A DNA stretch of 64,000 nt from Amycolatopsis aidingensis (lineage in GTDB: Bacteria > Actinomycetota > Actinomycetes > Mycobacteriales > Pseudonocardiaceae). Below the pieces are notes generated by a model. It had not been told where the DNA came from. It was given only the letters and a program-made list of their open reading frames with translations, and searched no databases. Made by a program: the position numbers and the translations under genes. Position 1 is the first letter of the stretch. Each line of letters starts with the position of its first letter. The stretch covers positions 5,864,001 to 5,928,000 of the forward strand of contig NZ_CP076538.1 of the NCBI RefSeq assembly GCF_018885265.1. Direction: 5' to 3'. This document shows, piece after piece, positions 46,518 to 57,436 of the stretch.

Positions 46518-49500
46518 TTATCTCCCGCTCGGGCCGGTCGCCCGTACCCGCACCACGCCCGCCCGCTGGCCGGAGGCGTTGTGGTGGTTCAGGGTGAGCA
46601 GCCCGAGCACGGTGTCCTGCCGCGCGGCGGCCGGGTTGCGGTTCACCACCAGCGCGGTACCGGGACGGGCCAGGTAGGACAGCGCCGGGTCGCCGCCACC
46701 CTGCACCGTGTAGGCGGGCGCGAGCGCGTCGATGGACACCGGCTCCCCGATGCTGTCGATCAGGTCGTGCCCCGGCGCGCTGTAGTACCCGACGGTGCCC
46801 GCGGTGTAGCTGATCCGGTGCGACTCCGCGGCGGGGTCGATGCCGAGCGCGGCGATCCGCACCGGCAGCACCACGACGTTCGTGTCGAACACGTTCGTGT
46901 CCAGATCGCCGAGCTGCCCGTTCACCGGCTGCACGTCCACCGAGGGGAAGCCCGGCTTACGCAGGTCCACGGTGTTCACCAGCAGCACGTCGGTGGCCGG
47001 AGCCTTGGTCACATAGGACTCGAAATCCGGTTCGCCGTCTCCGGTGGTGTCGATGTCCACGAACGGGATGGTGTTGCTGCCGAGGTTGGCCCAGTCGCTC
47101 CAGGTGGCGAGGCCGAAGGCGAGCATCGAGTCCGCCGGGCTGCCCTGCTGCCTTGCCAGCGGGGCGGTGGAGGTGGCGCCAACGTAGCGCAGGTCGCCGC
47201 CCTTGGCGGTGTCGTTGATCGTGCAGTTGCGCCCGGAGTTGCCCCGGCACTCCGGCAGCCGCCCCGACCTCGCCTGCAGCTGGAACACACTGATCAGCGA
47301 CCGGTACGCCTGGCTGCCCGACCCCTGGACCACGCCGCGGCCGCCGAGGTTGAGCACGGCCTGCGACTGCCGCCCGTGGAACCGGAGCGCGCGCGGGGTG
47401 GTGATCGCCGAGACCGGCTTGGGCGCGGCGTACACCGGGACCCGCAGGCCGACCGTGGCGCCCTCCCGCGGGGTGAAGGTCACCCGGCCGGAGGCGTCGG
47501 CGAGGAACTGCCGCGCCAGCCCGCTCTGCTCGGTGGCCATCGTCGGATCGATCACCTTGCGCAGCGCGCCTGGGTCCTCGATCCGCAGGGTCACCCGGAC
47601 CCTGGCGATCCCGCGCGGGCTGAGCCGGACCGTGTCGGTGGACAGCTCGTAACGCACCCCGGGAAGTTTGGTGACGCCCTGGTAGGACACCCCGAAGGTG
47701 GCCGGGCGGACACCCTTGTTCACCACCTTGATCGTCTTGGTCAGCGCGACCGGCCCCGCGGCCTGCACGGTGCCGAAGGTCGCGCTCACCGCCCCCGGGT
47801 CGTCCTGCACGTAGGCCAGCACCTGGTTCTCCAGCGCCGCCATCGTGTCCACCCTGCCGGCGCCGACCCGCTGCGGGGCGTAGGTGTTGCCCCGCGCGTC
47901 GTGCAGATCGTGACCGGCGGTGTTGATCACCGCGGCCTTCACCTCCTCGACCGACCAGTCCGGGTGCGCCTGGCGGATCAGCGCCGCGATCCCGGCGGTG
48001 TGCGGGGCGGCCATCGAGGTCCCGGACAGCACGGTGCGGCCGCTGCCGCTGCCGGACAACGCCGAGGTGATGGTGTCTCCCGGCGCGGCCACATCCGGTT
48101 TGACGCTCGGCCCGCGCACGCCCCGCGAGGTGAACCCGCTCGGGGTGTCCACGATGGACTCGTCATGGGTCTGCAGCGCGGCCCTGCCCTGCCCGCTGAG
48201 CCGGACCTCCAGGGTGCCTGCCTCCAGTGCGGGGCGCAGGGCGCCGGTGGCGGTGCCGGTGAGCTGGAAAACGGGGATGTTCTCGTTACCCGCGATACCA
48301 GCGGAGAAGTGCTCCAGGGTGGAGGACAGCAGCACACCCTCGGCACCGGCGGCCTCGGCGTTGTTGGTGCGGGCCGTGGAGCCACAGGCCCGGGTGGCGT
48401 CGTTGTCGTCCCATTCCAGCCAGACGAACCTGCCCGCGACGGCGGCCTTGTCCTCGGCGGAGAACGGTCGGCATCCGTCCGTGTTGCCCGCAGGGATCGC
48501 CACCACCGGCCGGGTGCGGTCCAGCTCGTCGTAGCCGGTGTAGTTCTGGCTGAACTGCCCCGGCTGCGGTCCAGCCTGCCCGGCCGGCGCGGTGACCTCG
48601 GCGGCGTCCCGCAGCACCGAGGCGTCGCGGCTGCTGGCCACGGTCAGCGCCTCCGGGGTGTTGCCGGGCGAACCGCCGATGTCGTAGAGGTCCCCGCCGT
48701 TGCCGCCGGAGAACACCGGCAGCACCCCGTTGGCAGCCAGCTTGCGCACGAACAGCGAGTCCGGGTCGTCCGGGGCGCCGTAGTCGCTGCCGAGGGACAG
48801 GTTCACCAGGTCGAGGTGGTCGGTGAAGTCCCCGTCCCCGTCCGGATCCAGTGCCCAGTCCAGCGCCTGCGAGGTGACGCTGGTGGAACCGTGGCAGCCG
48901 AACACCTTGATGGCGTACAGCAGCGCCTTCGGCGCCGTGCCCGGCCCGATTCGCATCCGCTCGACGTCCTCGGCGGTCAGCTCGGCGTAGTCACCGGTGA
49001 AGGTGCTGCCGTCGGCGTTCACCCCGAAACCGCCCGCGGTGCCTGCCACATGCGTGCCGTGGCTGCCGCAGGAGATCGGGTTGGGATCCGGTCGCGGGGT
49101 CGGCGAGCCCTCGTCACCCGCGGAGTCGTAGTCGTCACCGACCAGGTCGGTGCCGCCGACCACCTTGGCGGTCGGGAAGTAGGATGCCTCGACCTTGGTC
49201 CGGTCGATCGCCTGGTAGGCCGCCTTGGTGCCGGGCCCGCCGAAGGCGGCGTGCGTGTAGTCGACGCCGTCGTCGATGATCCCGATCCGGATGCCCTCGC
49301 CGAAGCGGCCGGTCTGCTGCCAGGCGTTCAGCGTCCTGGTGAGCTGGATCGCCCCGCTGTTGGTGCGCTTCTTGGGGACCACGGTCCGCACCGAGACGAC
49401 ATCCGTACGCTGGGCGATCTCCCTGAGCTTGGCCGCGTCGGCTGTCACCACCGCGCCCGGCACGGCGTTCACGGTTTCGGTGACCAGCTCGGTCGCGGCG

Positions 49501-49868
49501 TCCAGTGAGCGCAGCTGGCCGAGGACCGCGTCCACCGCCCCCGCGGTCTCCCGCCTCGCCGCCCGCGCGGCCCGCTTGGCCTGTTCCTTGCCTGCGCCCC
49601 TGGCCCGCTGCGCGTTGAACGCGTCCACCGCGGGCTGCTTGGCCAGCTCGACGAAGGCCGTCGTCCGGCCCTGTGCCGCCGCCAGCCGCGGGGAGAGCTT
49701 GTCCTGCAGCCCGGCCGCATCGATCCCGGCAGGCGGGACGGATTCGGCCAGCGGCCGCTCCGGCTGCGCGGAAGCACTCGGCACCGCGGTGAGCGCGGCC
49801 GCCAGCGCGGCCGTGATGACCGCCACTGACGACCGCGTGCCCCACCCGGGTACGCGAATCCGACTCAT
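46518..49868 (-). CDS. Large secreted S8 (subtilisin-like) peptidase with PA insertion
   Basis: 1116 residues with a signal peptide ending SASAQPE, an I9-like propeptide (AAQGRTTAFVELAKQPAVDA), and a split S8 domain. The Asp is in IGIIDDGVDYTHAAFG (about residue 198) and the His in ISCGSHGTHVAGTAGG (about 269). The oxyanion Asn is in VFSGGNGGD and the Ser in SGTSMAAPHTAGIAALI (about 615). A PA-type insertion (AAGAEGVLLSSTLEHFSAG) sits between His and Ser. About 450 residues of beta-rich C-terminal domains follow, with one Cys pair in ECRGNSGRNCT. All catalytic residues are intact, in contrast to the small subtilase at 3850. It is a probable scavenging protease. Confidence 0.93.
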   Translation of the reverse strand: MSRIRVPGWGTRSSVAVITAALAAALTAVPSASAQPERPLAESVPPAGIDAAGLQDKLSPRLAAAQGRTTAFVELAKQPAVDAFNAQRARGAGKEQAKRAARAARRETAGAVDAVLGQLRSLDAATELVTETVNAVPGAVVTADAAKLREIAQRTDVVSVRTVVPKKRTNSGAIQLTRTLNAWQQTGRFGEGIRIGIIDDGVDYTHAAFGGPGTKAAYQAIDRTKVEASYFPTAKVVGGTDLVGDDYDSAGDEGSPTPRPDPNPISCGSHGTHVAGTAGGFGVNADGSTFTGDYAELTAEDVERMRIGPGTAPKALLYAIKVFGCHGSTSVTSQALDWALDPDGDGDFTDHLDLVNLSLGSDYGAPDDPDSLFVRKLAANGVLPVFSGGNGGDLYDIGGSPGNTPEALTVASSRDASVLRDAAEVTAPAGQAGPQPGQFSQNYTGYDELDRTRPVVAIPAGNTDGCRPFSAEDKAAVAGRFVWLEWDDNDATRACGSTARTNNAEAAGAEGVLLSSTLEHFSAGIAGNENIPVFQLTGTATGALRPALEAGTLEVRLSGQGRAALQTHDESIVDTPSGFTSRGVRGPSVKPDVAAPGDTITSALSGSGSGRTVLSGTSMAAPHTAGIAALIRQAHPDWSVEEVKAAVINTAGHDLHDARGNTYAPQRVGAGRVDTMAALENQVLAYVQDDPGAVSATFGTVQAAGPVALTKTIKVVNKGVRPATFGVSYQGVTKLPGVRYELSTDTVRLSPRGIARVRVTLRIEDPGALRKVIDPTMATEQSGLARQFLADASGRVTFTPREGATVGLRVPVYAAPKPVSAITTPRALRFHGRQSQAVLNLGGRGVVQGSGSQAYRSLISVFQLQARSGRLPECRGNSGRNCTINDTAKGGDLRYVGATSTAPLARQQGSPADSMLAFGLATWSDWANLGSNTIPFVDIDTTGDGEPDFESYVTKAPATDVLLVNTVDLRKPGFPSVDVQPVNGQLGDLDTNVFDTNVVVLPVRIAALGIDPAAESHRISYTAGTVGYYSAPGHDLIDSIGEPVSIDALAPAYTVQGGGDPALSYLARPGTALVVNRNPAAARQDTVLGLLTLNHHNASGQRAGVVRVRATGPSGR

Positions 49869-50041
49869 GAGTTCGTGCCCTCACTCGAGGCGCCCTCAGA
49901 ACCCGCCTTCGCGCTCGCGACCCAGCCCCGACGGTGAGCGCGTGGCATGGCGCCGTGCCCTCGACCGCGCCGTGGTTCCGCCTCGCGGGCACGAACCTAG
50001 TCGTGGCCAGCCACTACTTTGGTAGCCGGGCCGGATGAGCG

Positions 50042-51637
50042 TTACTCGAATGTGACCGCACGGATCGTGCGGGCGCCGACGGCCGAACCGGTCGATTCCA
50101 GCACGTGGGAATCAACCCCGCGGTCCACCCGCAGCAGCATGACCGCGTCGGAGCGGTCGGTGGTCTGGCTGATCTGCGCGGCCTCGATGTTGATCCCGGC
50201 CTCGCCGAGCAGGGTGCCGACCCGGCCCATGATCCCCGGGCGGTCCGGGTACTCCAGCAGCAGCATGTTGCCCTCGGCGCGGATGTCGAAGTGCCTTCCG
50301 TTCACCTCGACCAGCTTCTCCACCTCGTCCTTGCCGGTGACCGTCCCGGAGACCGAGATGGTGGTGCCGTCGGCGTGCACCGCGCGCACCGTGACCAGGC
50401 TGCGGTGGTTCGGGCTCTCGGTCTCGGTGGTGATGTCCACCCCGACCCCGAGCTCCTCGGCAAGCCGTGGCGCGTTCACGAAGGTCACCGGGTCCTCGAC
50501 CACGGTGGAGAACACCCCGCGCAGCGCGGCAAGCGACAGCACGCTGACGTCCTCACCGGACAGTTCCCCGCGCACCACCACGGTGACCGAGGCGGGCGGG
50601 TTGGCGCTCAGCGCGGAGACCACGGTGCCCAGCTTCTGGGTCAGCTGCAGGAACGGCCGGACCTCCTCGCCGACCGGGCCGCCAGCGACGTTCACCGCGT
50701 CCGGCACGAAGTCGCCACGCAGGGCGAGCACCACCGACCGGGCCACATCGGTACCGGCCCGGTCCTGCGCCTCCGTGGTCGACGCGCCGAGGTGCGGGGT
50801 GACCACGACGTTCGGCAGCTCGAACAACGGGCTGGAGGTGGTGGGCTCGGTGCTGAACACGTCCACACCGGCCCCGCCGACCTGGCCGCTGCGCACCGCG
50901 TCGGCGAGCGCGTCCTCGTCGACGAGGCCGCCCCTTGCCGCGTTCACGATGATCACGCCCTGCTTGGTCTTGGCCAGCGCCGCGGCGTCGATCAGGCCGG
51001 TGGTCTCCGGGGTCTTCGGCAGGTGGATGGAGATCATGTCGGACCGCTGCAGCAGCTCGTCCAGGCTGACCAGCTCGATGCCGAGCTGGGCGGCCCGCTG
51101 CGCCGAGGCGTAGGGGTCGTAGGCGATCAGCTCGGTGCCGAAGGAGGCAAGGCGCTGCCCCACCAGCTGGCCGATCTTGCCGAGCCCGACGATGCCGACG
51201 GTCTTGCCGTTCAGCTCGACCCCGGTGTACGAGCTGCGCTTCCACTCGCCACCACGCAGGCTCTGGTCGGCCGCCGGGACCCGGCGGGCGACCGCGAGCA
51301 GCAGCGCGACGGCGTGCTCGGCAGCGGAGACGATATTCGAGGTCGGGGCGTTGACCACCAGCACGCCGCGCTCGGTGGCGGCGGGTACCTCGACGTTGTC
51401 CAGCCCGACCCCGGCCCTGGCGACCACCTTGAGGGTGGGCGCGGCCGCGAGCACCTCGGCGTCCACCTTGGTCGCCGAGCGGACCAGCAGAGCGTCCGCC
51501 TCCTGCACAGCGTCCAGCAGCGCGGGCCGGTCGGTGCCGTCCACATGCCTGACCTCGACCTCGTCGCCGAGCGCGCTCACCACGGATGGGGCGAGCTTCT
51601 CGGCGAGTAGGACGACTGGCTGGCTGGGCTTGCTCAC
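50042..51637 (-). CDS. serA: D-3-phosphoglycerate dehydrogenase, long type
   Basis: 531 residues from a GTG at 51637. NAD domain: GLDNVEVPAATERGVLVVNA, TVGIVGLGKIGQLVGQRLAS. The catalytic His-Glu region is NAARGGLVDEDALADAVRSG with VVVTPHLGASTTEAQDRAGT. An allosteric-substrate-binding domain and a C-terminal ACT domain (MLLLEYPDRPGIMGRVGTLL) follow, as in the serine-inhibited M. tuberculosis enzyme. It makes 3-phosphohydroxypyruvate, the first step of serine synthesis. The position between leuB and ilvC is conserved in mycobacteria. Confidence 0.97.
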   Translation of the reverse strand: MSKPSQPVVLLAEKLAPSVVSALGDEVEVRHVDGTDRPALLDAVQEADALLVRSATKVDAEVLAAAPTLKVVARAGVGLDNVEVPAATERGVLVVNAPTSNIVSAAEHAVALLLAVARRVPAADQSLRGGEWKRSSYTGVELNGKTVGIVGLGKIGQLVGQRLASFGTELIAYDPYASAQRAAQLGIELVSLDELLQRSDMISIHLPKTPETTGLIDAAALAKTKQGVIIVNAARGGLVDEDALADAVRSGQVGGAGVDVFSTEPTTSSPLFELPNVVVTPHLGASTTEAQDRAGTDVARSVVLALRGDFVPDAVNVAGGPVGEEVRPFLQLTQKLGTVVSALSANPPASVTVVVRGELSGEDVSVLSLAALRGVFSTVVEDPVTFVNAPRLAEELGVGVDITTETESPNHRSLVTVRAVHADGTTISVSGTVTGKDEVEKLVEVNGRHFDIRAEGNMLLLEYPDRPGIMGRVGTLLGEAGINIEAAQISQTTDRSDAVMLLRVDRGVDSHVLESTGSAVGARTIRAVTFE

Positions 51638-51986
51638 GATGCGGCTCCCAATGCTCGATTTCTGGTTCCTTGCTCAGGATGCGGGCACCCTCAGGTGCGA
51701 CGGAGATCGGGTTACCGCGGTCAGCCGCCGGTGCCTTGCCTGACGTGGTGCACCCACCTGCGCTGACCGGTCACGACGCTGTGCCCGGATGCGGCGCAGT
51801 GTAGTCCGGATGGCCGCGTACCGGGGGCTCGGCCGTTAACTCGATGGCAACTCGCAACGAACGCCGGCCGGCCGAAAAGTAGTTGAATACTTGAACGTCG
51901 TGTCCGTTTCACGCCAGCTTCCGCTGCTCCGGGCGATTTGGATGGGACAGGTGAACGGAACAACTGACCTCCAGGAGGAGACAGCG
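51638..51986. other. Intergenic region between serA and the SDR gene
   Basis: About 350 bp without a gene, carrying the divergent promoters. An AT-richer patch near 51868-51900 contains GTTGAATACTTGAAC, an imperfect inverted repeat that could be an operator for the SDR gene. A strong AGGAGGAG ribosome site lies at 51973-51980. Nothing else is recognisable. Confidence 0.4.
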
Positions 51987-52732
51987 GTGTTGGACACCAG
52001 GCTCGACGGAAAGTGGCGCTGGTCACCGGCGGCAGCAGGGGTATCGGGGCCGCGGTGGCCATCCGTCTGACCACGGCGGGCGCCGATGTCGTGCTGACCT
52101 ACCAGCACAGCGCGGACCAGGCGGAGAACGTGGTGACCGAGATCAAGGCCGCGGGCAGGCGCGGGCTGGCCGTCCAGGCGGACAGCGGGGACACCACGGC
52201 GGTGGTCGCCGCGGTGGAGCGTGCGGTCGCCGAGTTCGGCAGGCTGGATGTGCTGGTCAACAACGCGGGCGCCTGGCACTACGGCTCGTTCGACGAGACC
52301 TCGCTGGCGGAGTTCGACCGGCTGATGGCGGTGAACGTGCGCGGACCGTTCGTCGCGGCCCAGGTGGCGGCCCGGCACATGTCCGGCGGCGGGCGGATCA
52401 TCAACATCGGCAGCTGCGCGGCCGAGCGGGCCGCGGTGCCCGGGCTGGCGCTGTACGCGACCAGCAAGGCGGCACTGGACGGGCTGAGCCGGACGCTCGG
52501 CCGCGAACTGGGTCCGCGCGGCATCACGGTCAACACGGTGCATCCGGGGCCGATCGACACCGAGCTGAACCCGGCGGACGGGCCCGCGGGCGACACGAAC
52601 CGCCAGTTCGTGGCGCTCGGCCGGTACGGGCAGGCGGTGGACGTGGCGGCCACCGTTGCCCACCTGGCCGGGGAGGGCGGCCGGTACATCACCGGTGCCG
52701 GGCTGGCCGTGGACGGTGGGTTCGCGGCCTGA
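51987..52732 (+). CDS. Short-chain dehydrogenase/reductase, frameshift near the start
   Basis: A GTG at 51987, 6 bases after AGGAGGAG, opens LDTRLDGK, but the frame then fails. Adding one G at 52013 gives LDGKVALVTGGSRGIGAAVA and 248 residues in all; as written only the frame from an internal GTG at 52013 is open. Classical SDR motifs follow: TGxxxGIG, DVLVNNAGAWHYGSF, IINIGSCAAERA, and the YxxxK site LALYATSKAALDGLSRTL, ending YITGAGLAVDGGF. It reduces or oxidises an unknown carbonyl compound with NAD(P)H. The DUF397 gene faces its 3' end 9 bp away. Confidence 0.85.
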
Positions 52733-52741
52733 GCGCGCGGC

Positions 52742-53014
52742 TCACCAGGGTTCGTCGAACTCGCCGTCCTTGACGCCTGCGACGAAGGCGTCCCATTCGG
52801 CCGGGGTGAAGACCAGCACGACGCCGTCGGGCTGCGAGGACTGCCGCATGGCCACGTAGGTGACCCCGTCGGTATGCGGCACGAAGGCGTACTCCACGGC
52901 GTCCTCGAGGGTCTCGCCCTCCGGCTCGGCGCGCTGCCACTCGGCCTTGCTGAGGTCCAGCTCGTCCCGGATATGGGCCTTGTCGTCGACCGGACCGGAC
53001 TGTTGCTCACTCAT
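52742..53014 (-). CDS. DUF397 domain protein
   Basis: 90 residues from an ATG at 53014. The C-terminal DUF397 core is VTYVAMRQSSQPDGVVLVFT followed by PAEWDAFVAGVKDGEFDEPW. Such small proteins are very abundant in Pseudonocardiaceae and Streptomyces, usually next to XRE (DUF5753) regulators in WhiJ/BldB-type pairs. No XRE partner is next to this copy, and its acidic N-terminal extension is longer than usual. The function is unknown. Confidence 0.9.
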   Translation of the reverse strand: MSEQQSGPVDDKAHIRDELDLSKAEWQRAEPEGETLEDAVEYAFVPHTDGVTYVAMRQSSQPDGVVLVFTPAEWDAFVAGVKDGEFDEPW

Positions 53015-53073
53015 GTACGCAACGTTATCCCGTGCCGGGGTGATCACCGCAGGCGACCACCCCGGCACGCGGG

Positions 53074-54633
<1,560 letters not shown>

Positions 54634-54634
<1 letters not shown>

Positions 54635-56508
54635 CAGATCTCATCCTCGTCGAACAGCGGGCGGATCCCGCGGGCGGCCATGATCTCGTCGTTGCCGGTG
54701 CCCGCGGCGACCATCGGCCACACCTGCGCGTCCTTGCCGACCACGAAGTCGATCACCACGGGCCGGTCGTTGATCGCCATCGCCCGCTCGATCACGGTGT
54801 CCACCTCGTCCTTGGTCTCACAGCGCAGACCCGCGCAGCCCAGCGACTCGGCCAGCAGCGTGAAGTCCGGGATGCGGTGCTTGTGCGTACCGAGGTCGGT
54901 GTTGGAGTAGCGCTCGGCATAGAACAGGTTCTGCCACTGCCGGACCATGCCGAGGTTGCCGTTGTTGATCACCGCGACCTTGATCGGGGCTCCCTCGATC
55001 GCACAGGTGGCCAGCTCCTGGTTGGTCATCTGGAAGCAGCCGTCCCCGTCGATGGCCCAGACCTGCTTGTCCGGCTGGCCGAACTGGGCGCCCATCGCCG
55101 CGGGCACCGCGAAGCCCATCGTGCCGAGGCCACCGGAGTTGATCCAGGTGCCCGGCCGTTCGTACCCGATGAACTGGGCCGCCCACATCTGGTGCTGCCC
55201 CACGCCCGCCGTGTACACCGCGTCCGGCCCGGCGAGCCTGCCGATCCGCTCGATCACGTACTGCGGGGACAGCGAGCCGTCCGGGGGCCACTCGTAGCCG
55301 GCGGGGAAGGTGTCCCGCCAGGAGTTGAGCTGGGTCCACCATGCCGCGAGGTCCGGCTCCCCGGACTGCTCGGCCTCCTGCCGTACGGCGGTGATCAGCT
55401 CCGCGATGATCTCCGCGCAGTCCCCGACGATCGGCACGTCCGCCTTGCGGTTCTTGGAGATCTCCGCCGGATCGATGTCGGCATGCACCACGGTGGCGTC
55501 CGGCGCGAAGGAGGAAAGCTGGCCGGTCACCCGGTCGTCGAACCGGGCACCCAGCGCGATCAGCAGGTCGGAACGCTGCATCGCCGCAACCGCGGCCACC
55601 GTGCCGTGCATCCCCGGCATGCCGAGGTGCTGGGAGTGCGAGTCGGGGAAGGCGCCGCGGGCCATCAGCGTGGTCACCACCGGGATACCGGTGGCCTCGG
55701 CGAGCTCACGCAGCTGCGCGGTGGCCTTCGCCTTGATCACACCGCCGCCGACGTAGAGCACCGGCCTGCGCGAGTGGGAGATCAGCCTGGCCGCCTCCCG
55801 GACCTGCTTGCCGTGCGGGCGCAGGGTGGGCCGGTAGCCGGGCAGGTGCATCTCCGCGGGCCAGGCGAAGGAGGTGGTCTCCTGCAGCACGTCCTTGGGG
55901 ATGTCCACCAGCACCGGTCCCGGCCTGCCGCTGGCCGCGAGGTGGAACGCCTCGGCGATCACCCTCGGGATGTCGGCCGGGTTGGTGACCAGGTAGTTGT
56001 GCTTGGTGATCGGCATCGTGATGCCGCAGATGTCCGCTTCCTGGAACGCGTCGGTGCCGATCAGCGCCCTGGTCTGCTGACCGGTGATCGCGACCAGCGG
56101 CACCGAGTCCATGTTCGCGTCGGCCAGCGGGGTCACCAGGTTCGTCGCTCCCGGACCCGAAGTGGCCATGCACACCCCGACCTTGCCGGTGGCCTGCGCG
56201 TAGCCGGTCGCCGCGTGGCCCGCACCCTGCTCGTGCCGGACCAGGACGTGCCGGACCTTGGTGGAGTCGAGCAACGGGTCATAGGCGGGAAGGATGGTGC
56301 CACCCGGAATACCGAAGACGACTTCGGCCCCTACCGCCTCGAGCGAGCGCACCAGCGACTGCGCGCCGGTCACCCGGACGGGGGTGCCTGCGGGCGGCGC
56401 CGGTTTCGGGCGTGCTCCTTGGCCGGGCTGCGCTGGACTCGGCGTGGGTGTCCCACTCGCCGGTGCCGTCCCGGCGTTCTTATCCGATCGCGAGGTGGCG
56501 CTTGTCAT
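54634..56508 (-). CDS. ilvB: Acetolactate synthase catalytic large subunit
   Basis: 624 residues, a thiamine-diphosphate and FAD enzyme. The catalytic Glu is in [20 protein letters not shown] (two parts). FAD/herbicide-site stretches include [20 protein letters not shown]. The ThDP motif runs [19 protein letters not shown] to [17 protein letters not shown] Pro/Ala-rich 40-residue N-terminal extension is typical of actinobacteria. It makes acetolactate or acetohydroxybutyrate. An attenuator lies 84-193 bases upstream of its ATG. Confidence 0.97.
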
Positions 56509-56591
56509 CGGTTTCTGCCTCGTGGGTGTCGGTGCCTGTGGGGCGACTTCTTCGGTTTTTCACTCGTTCGGGTGGCGGAGGCCTGGACATC

Positions 56592-56669
56592 AAAAAACCC
56601 TCGCCGACCGGAAGGTCGCACGAGGGTCGCGCGTCGACGCAGAGGCTGCTTCCCTAAGCGTCGACGCGC
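56592..56669 (-). promoter_or_regulatory. ilvB attenuator: pause hairpin and terminator
   Basis: On the minus strand GCGCGTCGACGC (56669-56658) pairs with GCGTCGACGCGC (56640-56629), overlapping the leader ORF's end. The terminator follows: ACCCTCG...CGACC-TTCC-GGTCG...CGAGGGT (56627-56597) and a T run (56596-56592). The layout is the same as upstream of cimA. Attenuation of ilvBNC is established in Corynebacterium glutamicum. Confidence 0.85.
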
Positions 56670-56701
56670 TTGGGAAGTACGATGCCAATCTGCGAGGTCA
56701 C
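56654..56701 (-). CDS. Ile/Val/Leu leader peptide of ilvBNC
   Basis: A GTG at 56701 encodes MTSQIGIVLPKRVDA followed by TAG. The I-G-I-V-L block holds codons for all three branched-chain amino acids, the end products of the operon. The GTG lies 8 bases after the -10 box, so the transcript is probably leaderless. Confidence 0.83.
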   Translation of the reverse strand: MTSQIGIVLPKRVDA

Positions 56702-56708
56702 GGCTCAG

Positions 56709-56738
56709 ACGTTAATCGGACGTCGTCCGCAGTGTCAA
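56709..56738 (-). promoter_or_regulatory. Promoter of the ilvBNC leader
   Basis: Minus strand consensus TTGACA (56738-56733), 18-bp spacer and TAACGT (56714-56709). The predicted start of transcription is at or next to the leader GTG (56701). Confidence 0.65.
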
Positions 56739-56831
56739 CTCTGCGGGAGTAGCCTTCCGCATACTGGAACGCTGGCGAGCGGGCTCGGACCCGCGTTCGG
56801 CCGCCCGGCGGCGGCGGTGCACCATCAAGAG

Positions 56832-57287
56832 GTGGCGAAGAAAGCGCAGCAGAAAACGGCGACCACCGGCAGGCAGGCGATCCTGCGCATTCCGGGGATC
56901 GCGACGCTCGCCGTGGCAGTGCTCACCGTTTGTGTGACGCCCGCCGCATTCGCCGTACCCGGGCTGCAGGCCCTCTACCTGGTGCCGATCGCGCTGTTCG
57001 TCTGGATCCTGCGCACCCGGACCGTCGCGGACGCGCGCGGTCTCACCGTGCGGACGGTGTTCGGCCAGCGGGAACTGCCGTGGTCGGAGCTGAAAGGGCT
57101 GAGCCTGAGCAAGCGCGGCAAGGTCAGCGCGGTGACCACCGCCGGCGAGGAGGTCGCGCTGCCGACCGTGCGCACCCGGCATCTTCCGGTGCTGTCCCTG
57201 GTCAGCGAGGGCCGGGTGGGCGACCCCACCGGACTGACCGAGGATATGGACACCACGAGCGAGTCCCCGTCCACCGGACAGGAGTAG
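56832..57287 (+). CDS. PH-domain (DUF2581/Cfp6-like) membrane protein
   Basis: 151 residues from a GTG at 56832. Two hydrophobic segments (IATLAVAVLTVCVTPAAFAV and LYLVPIALFVWIL) form a hairpin, followed by a bacterial PH-like domain (VADARGLTVRTVFGQRELPW, ALPTVRTRHLPVLSLVSEGR). The homologue Cfp6 (Rv3004) lies next to ilvB1 in M. tuberculosis; its function is unknown. It is divergent from the ilvB leader and 149 bp upstream of ilvD. Confidence 0.88.
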   Translation: MAKKAQQKTATTGRQAILRIPGIATLAVAVLTVCVTPAAFAVPGLQALYLVPIALFVWILRTRTVADARGLTVRTVFGQRELPWSELKGLSLSKRGKVSAVTTAGEEVALPTVRTRHLPVLSLVSEGRVGDPTGLTEDMDTTSESPSTGQE

Positions 57288-57436
57288 CCTCGGCCGTGGC
57301 CGCCGTGCGCGCGCTGCCCATCAGGTAGCCACGCCACCAGCCGCCCGCAACAGCTGGCGGCGCGCGGAACCCGTTTCTGCTCAGCCCCGCGACCCGAGCC
57401 AGTGCGCGCCGGATCGCCGAGCCTTCTGGAGGAGCC

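Noticed and set aside
46185..49508. A very long open frame on the plus strand opposite the large subtilase
   Set aside because: It is a high-GC antisense shadow: its translation is Arg/Gly/His/Val-rich with no motif, while the minus strand encodes a complete S8 protease with all catalytic residues and a signal peptide.
52013..52732. Taking the internal GTG at 52013 as the natural start of the SDR gene
   Set aside because: It would begin inside the Rossmann fold's first strand, 33 bases from the ribosome site, and discard the expected LDGKVALVTGG start; the GTG at 51987 has an ideal ribosome site.
56592..56627. Reading the T-tailed hairpin before ilvB as a terminator for an upstream gene
   Set aside because: No gene on that strand lies upstream (the PH gene is divergent); the leader ORF and promoter just upstream show it is an attenuator.
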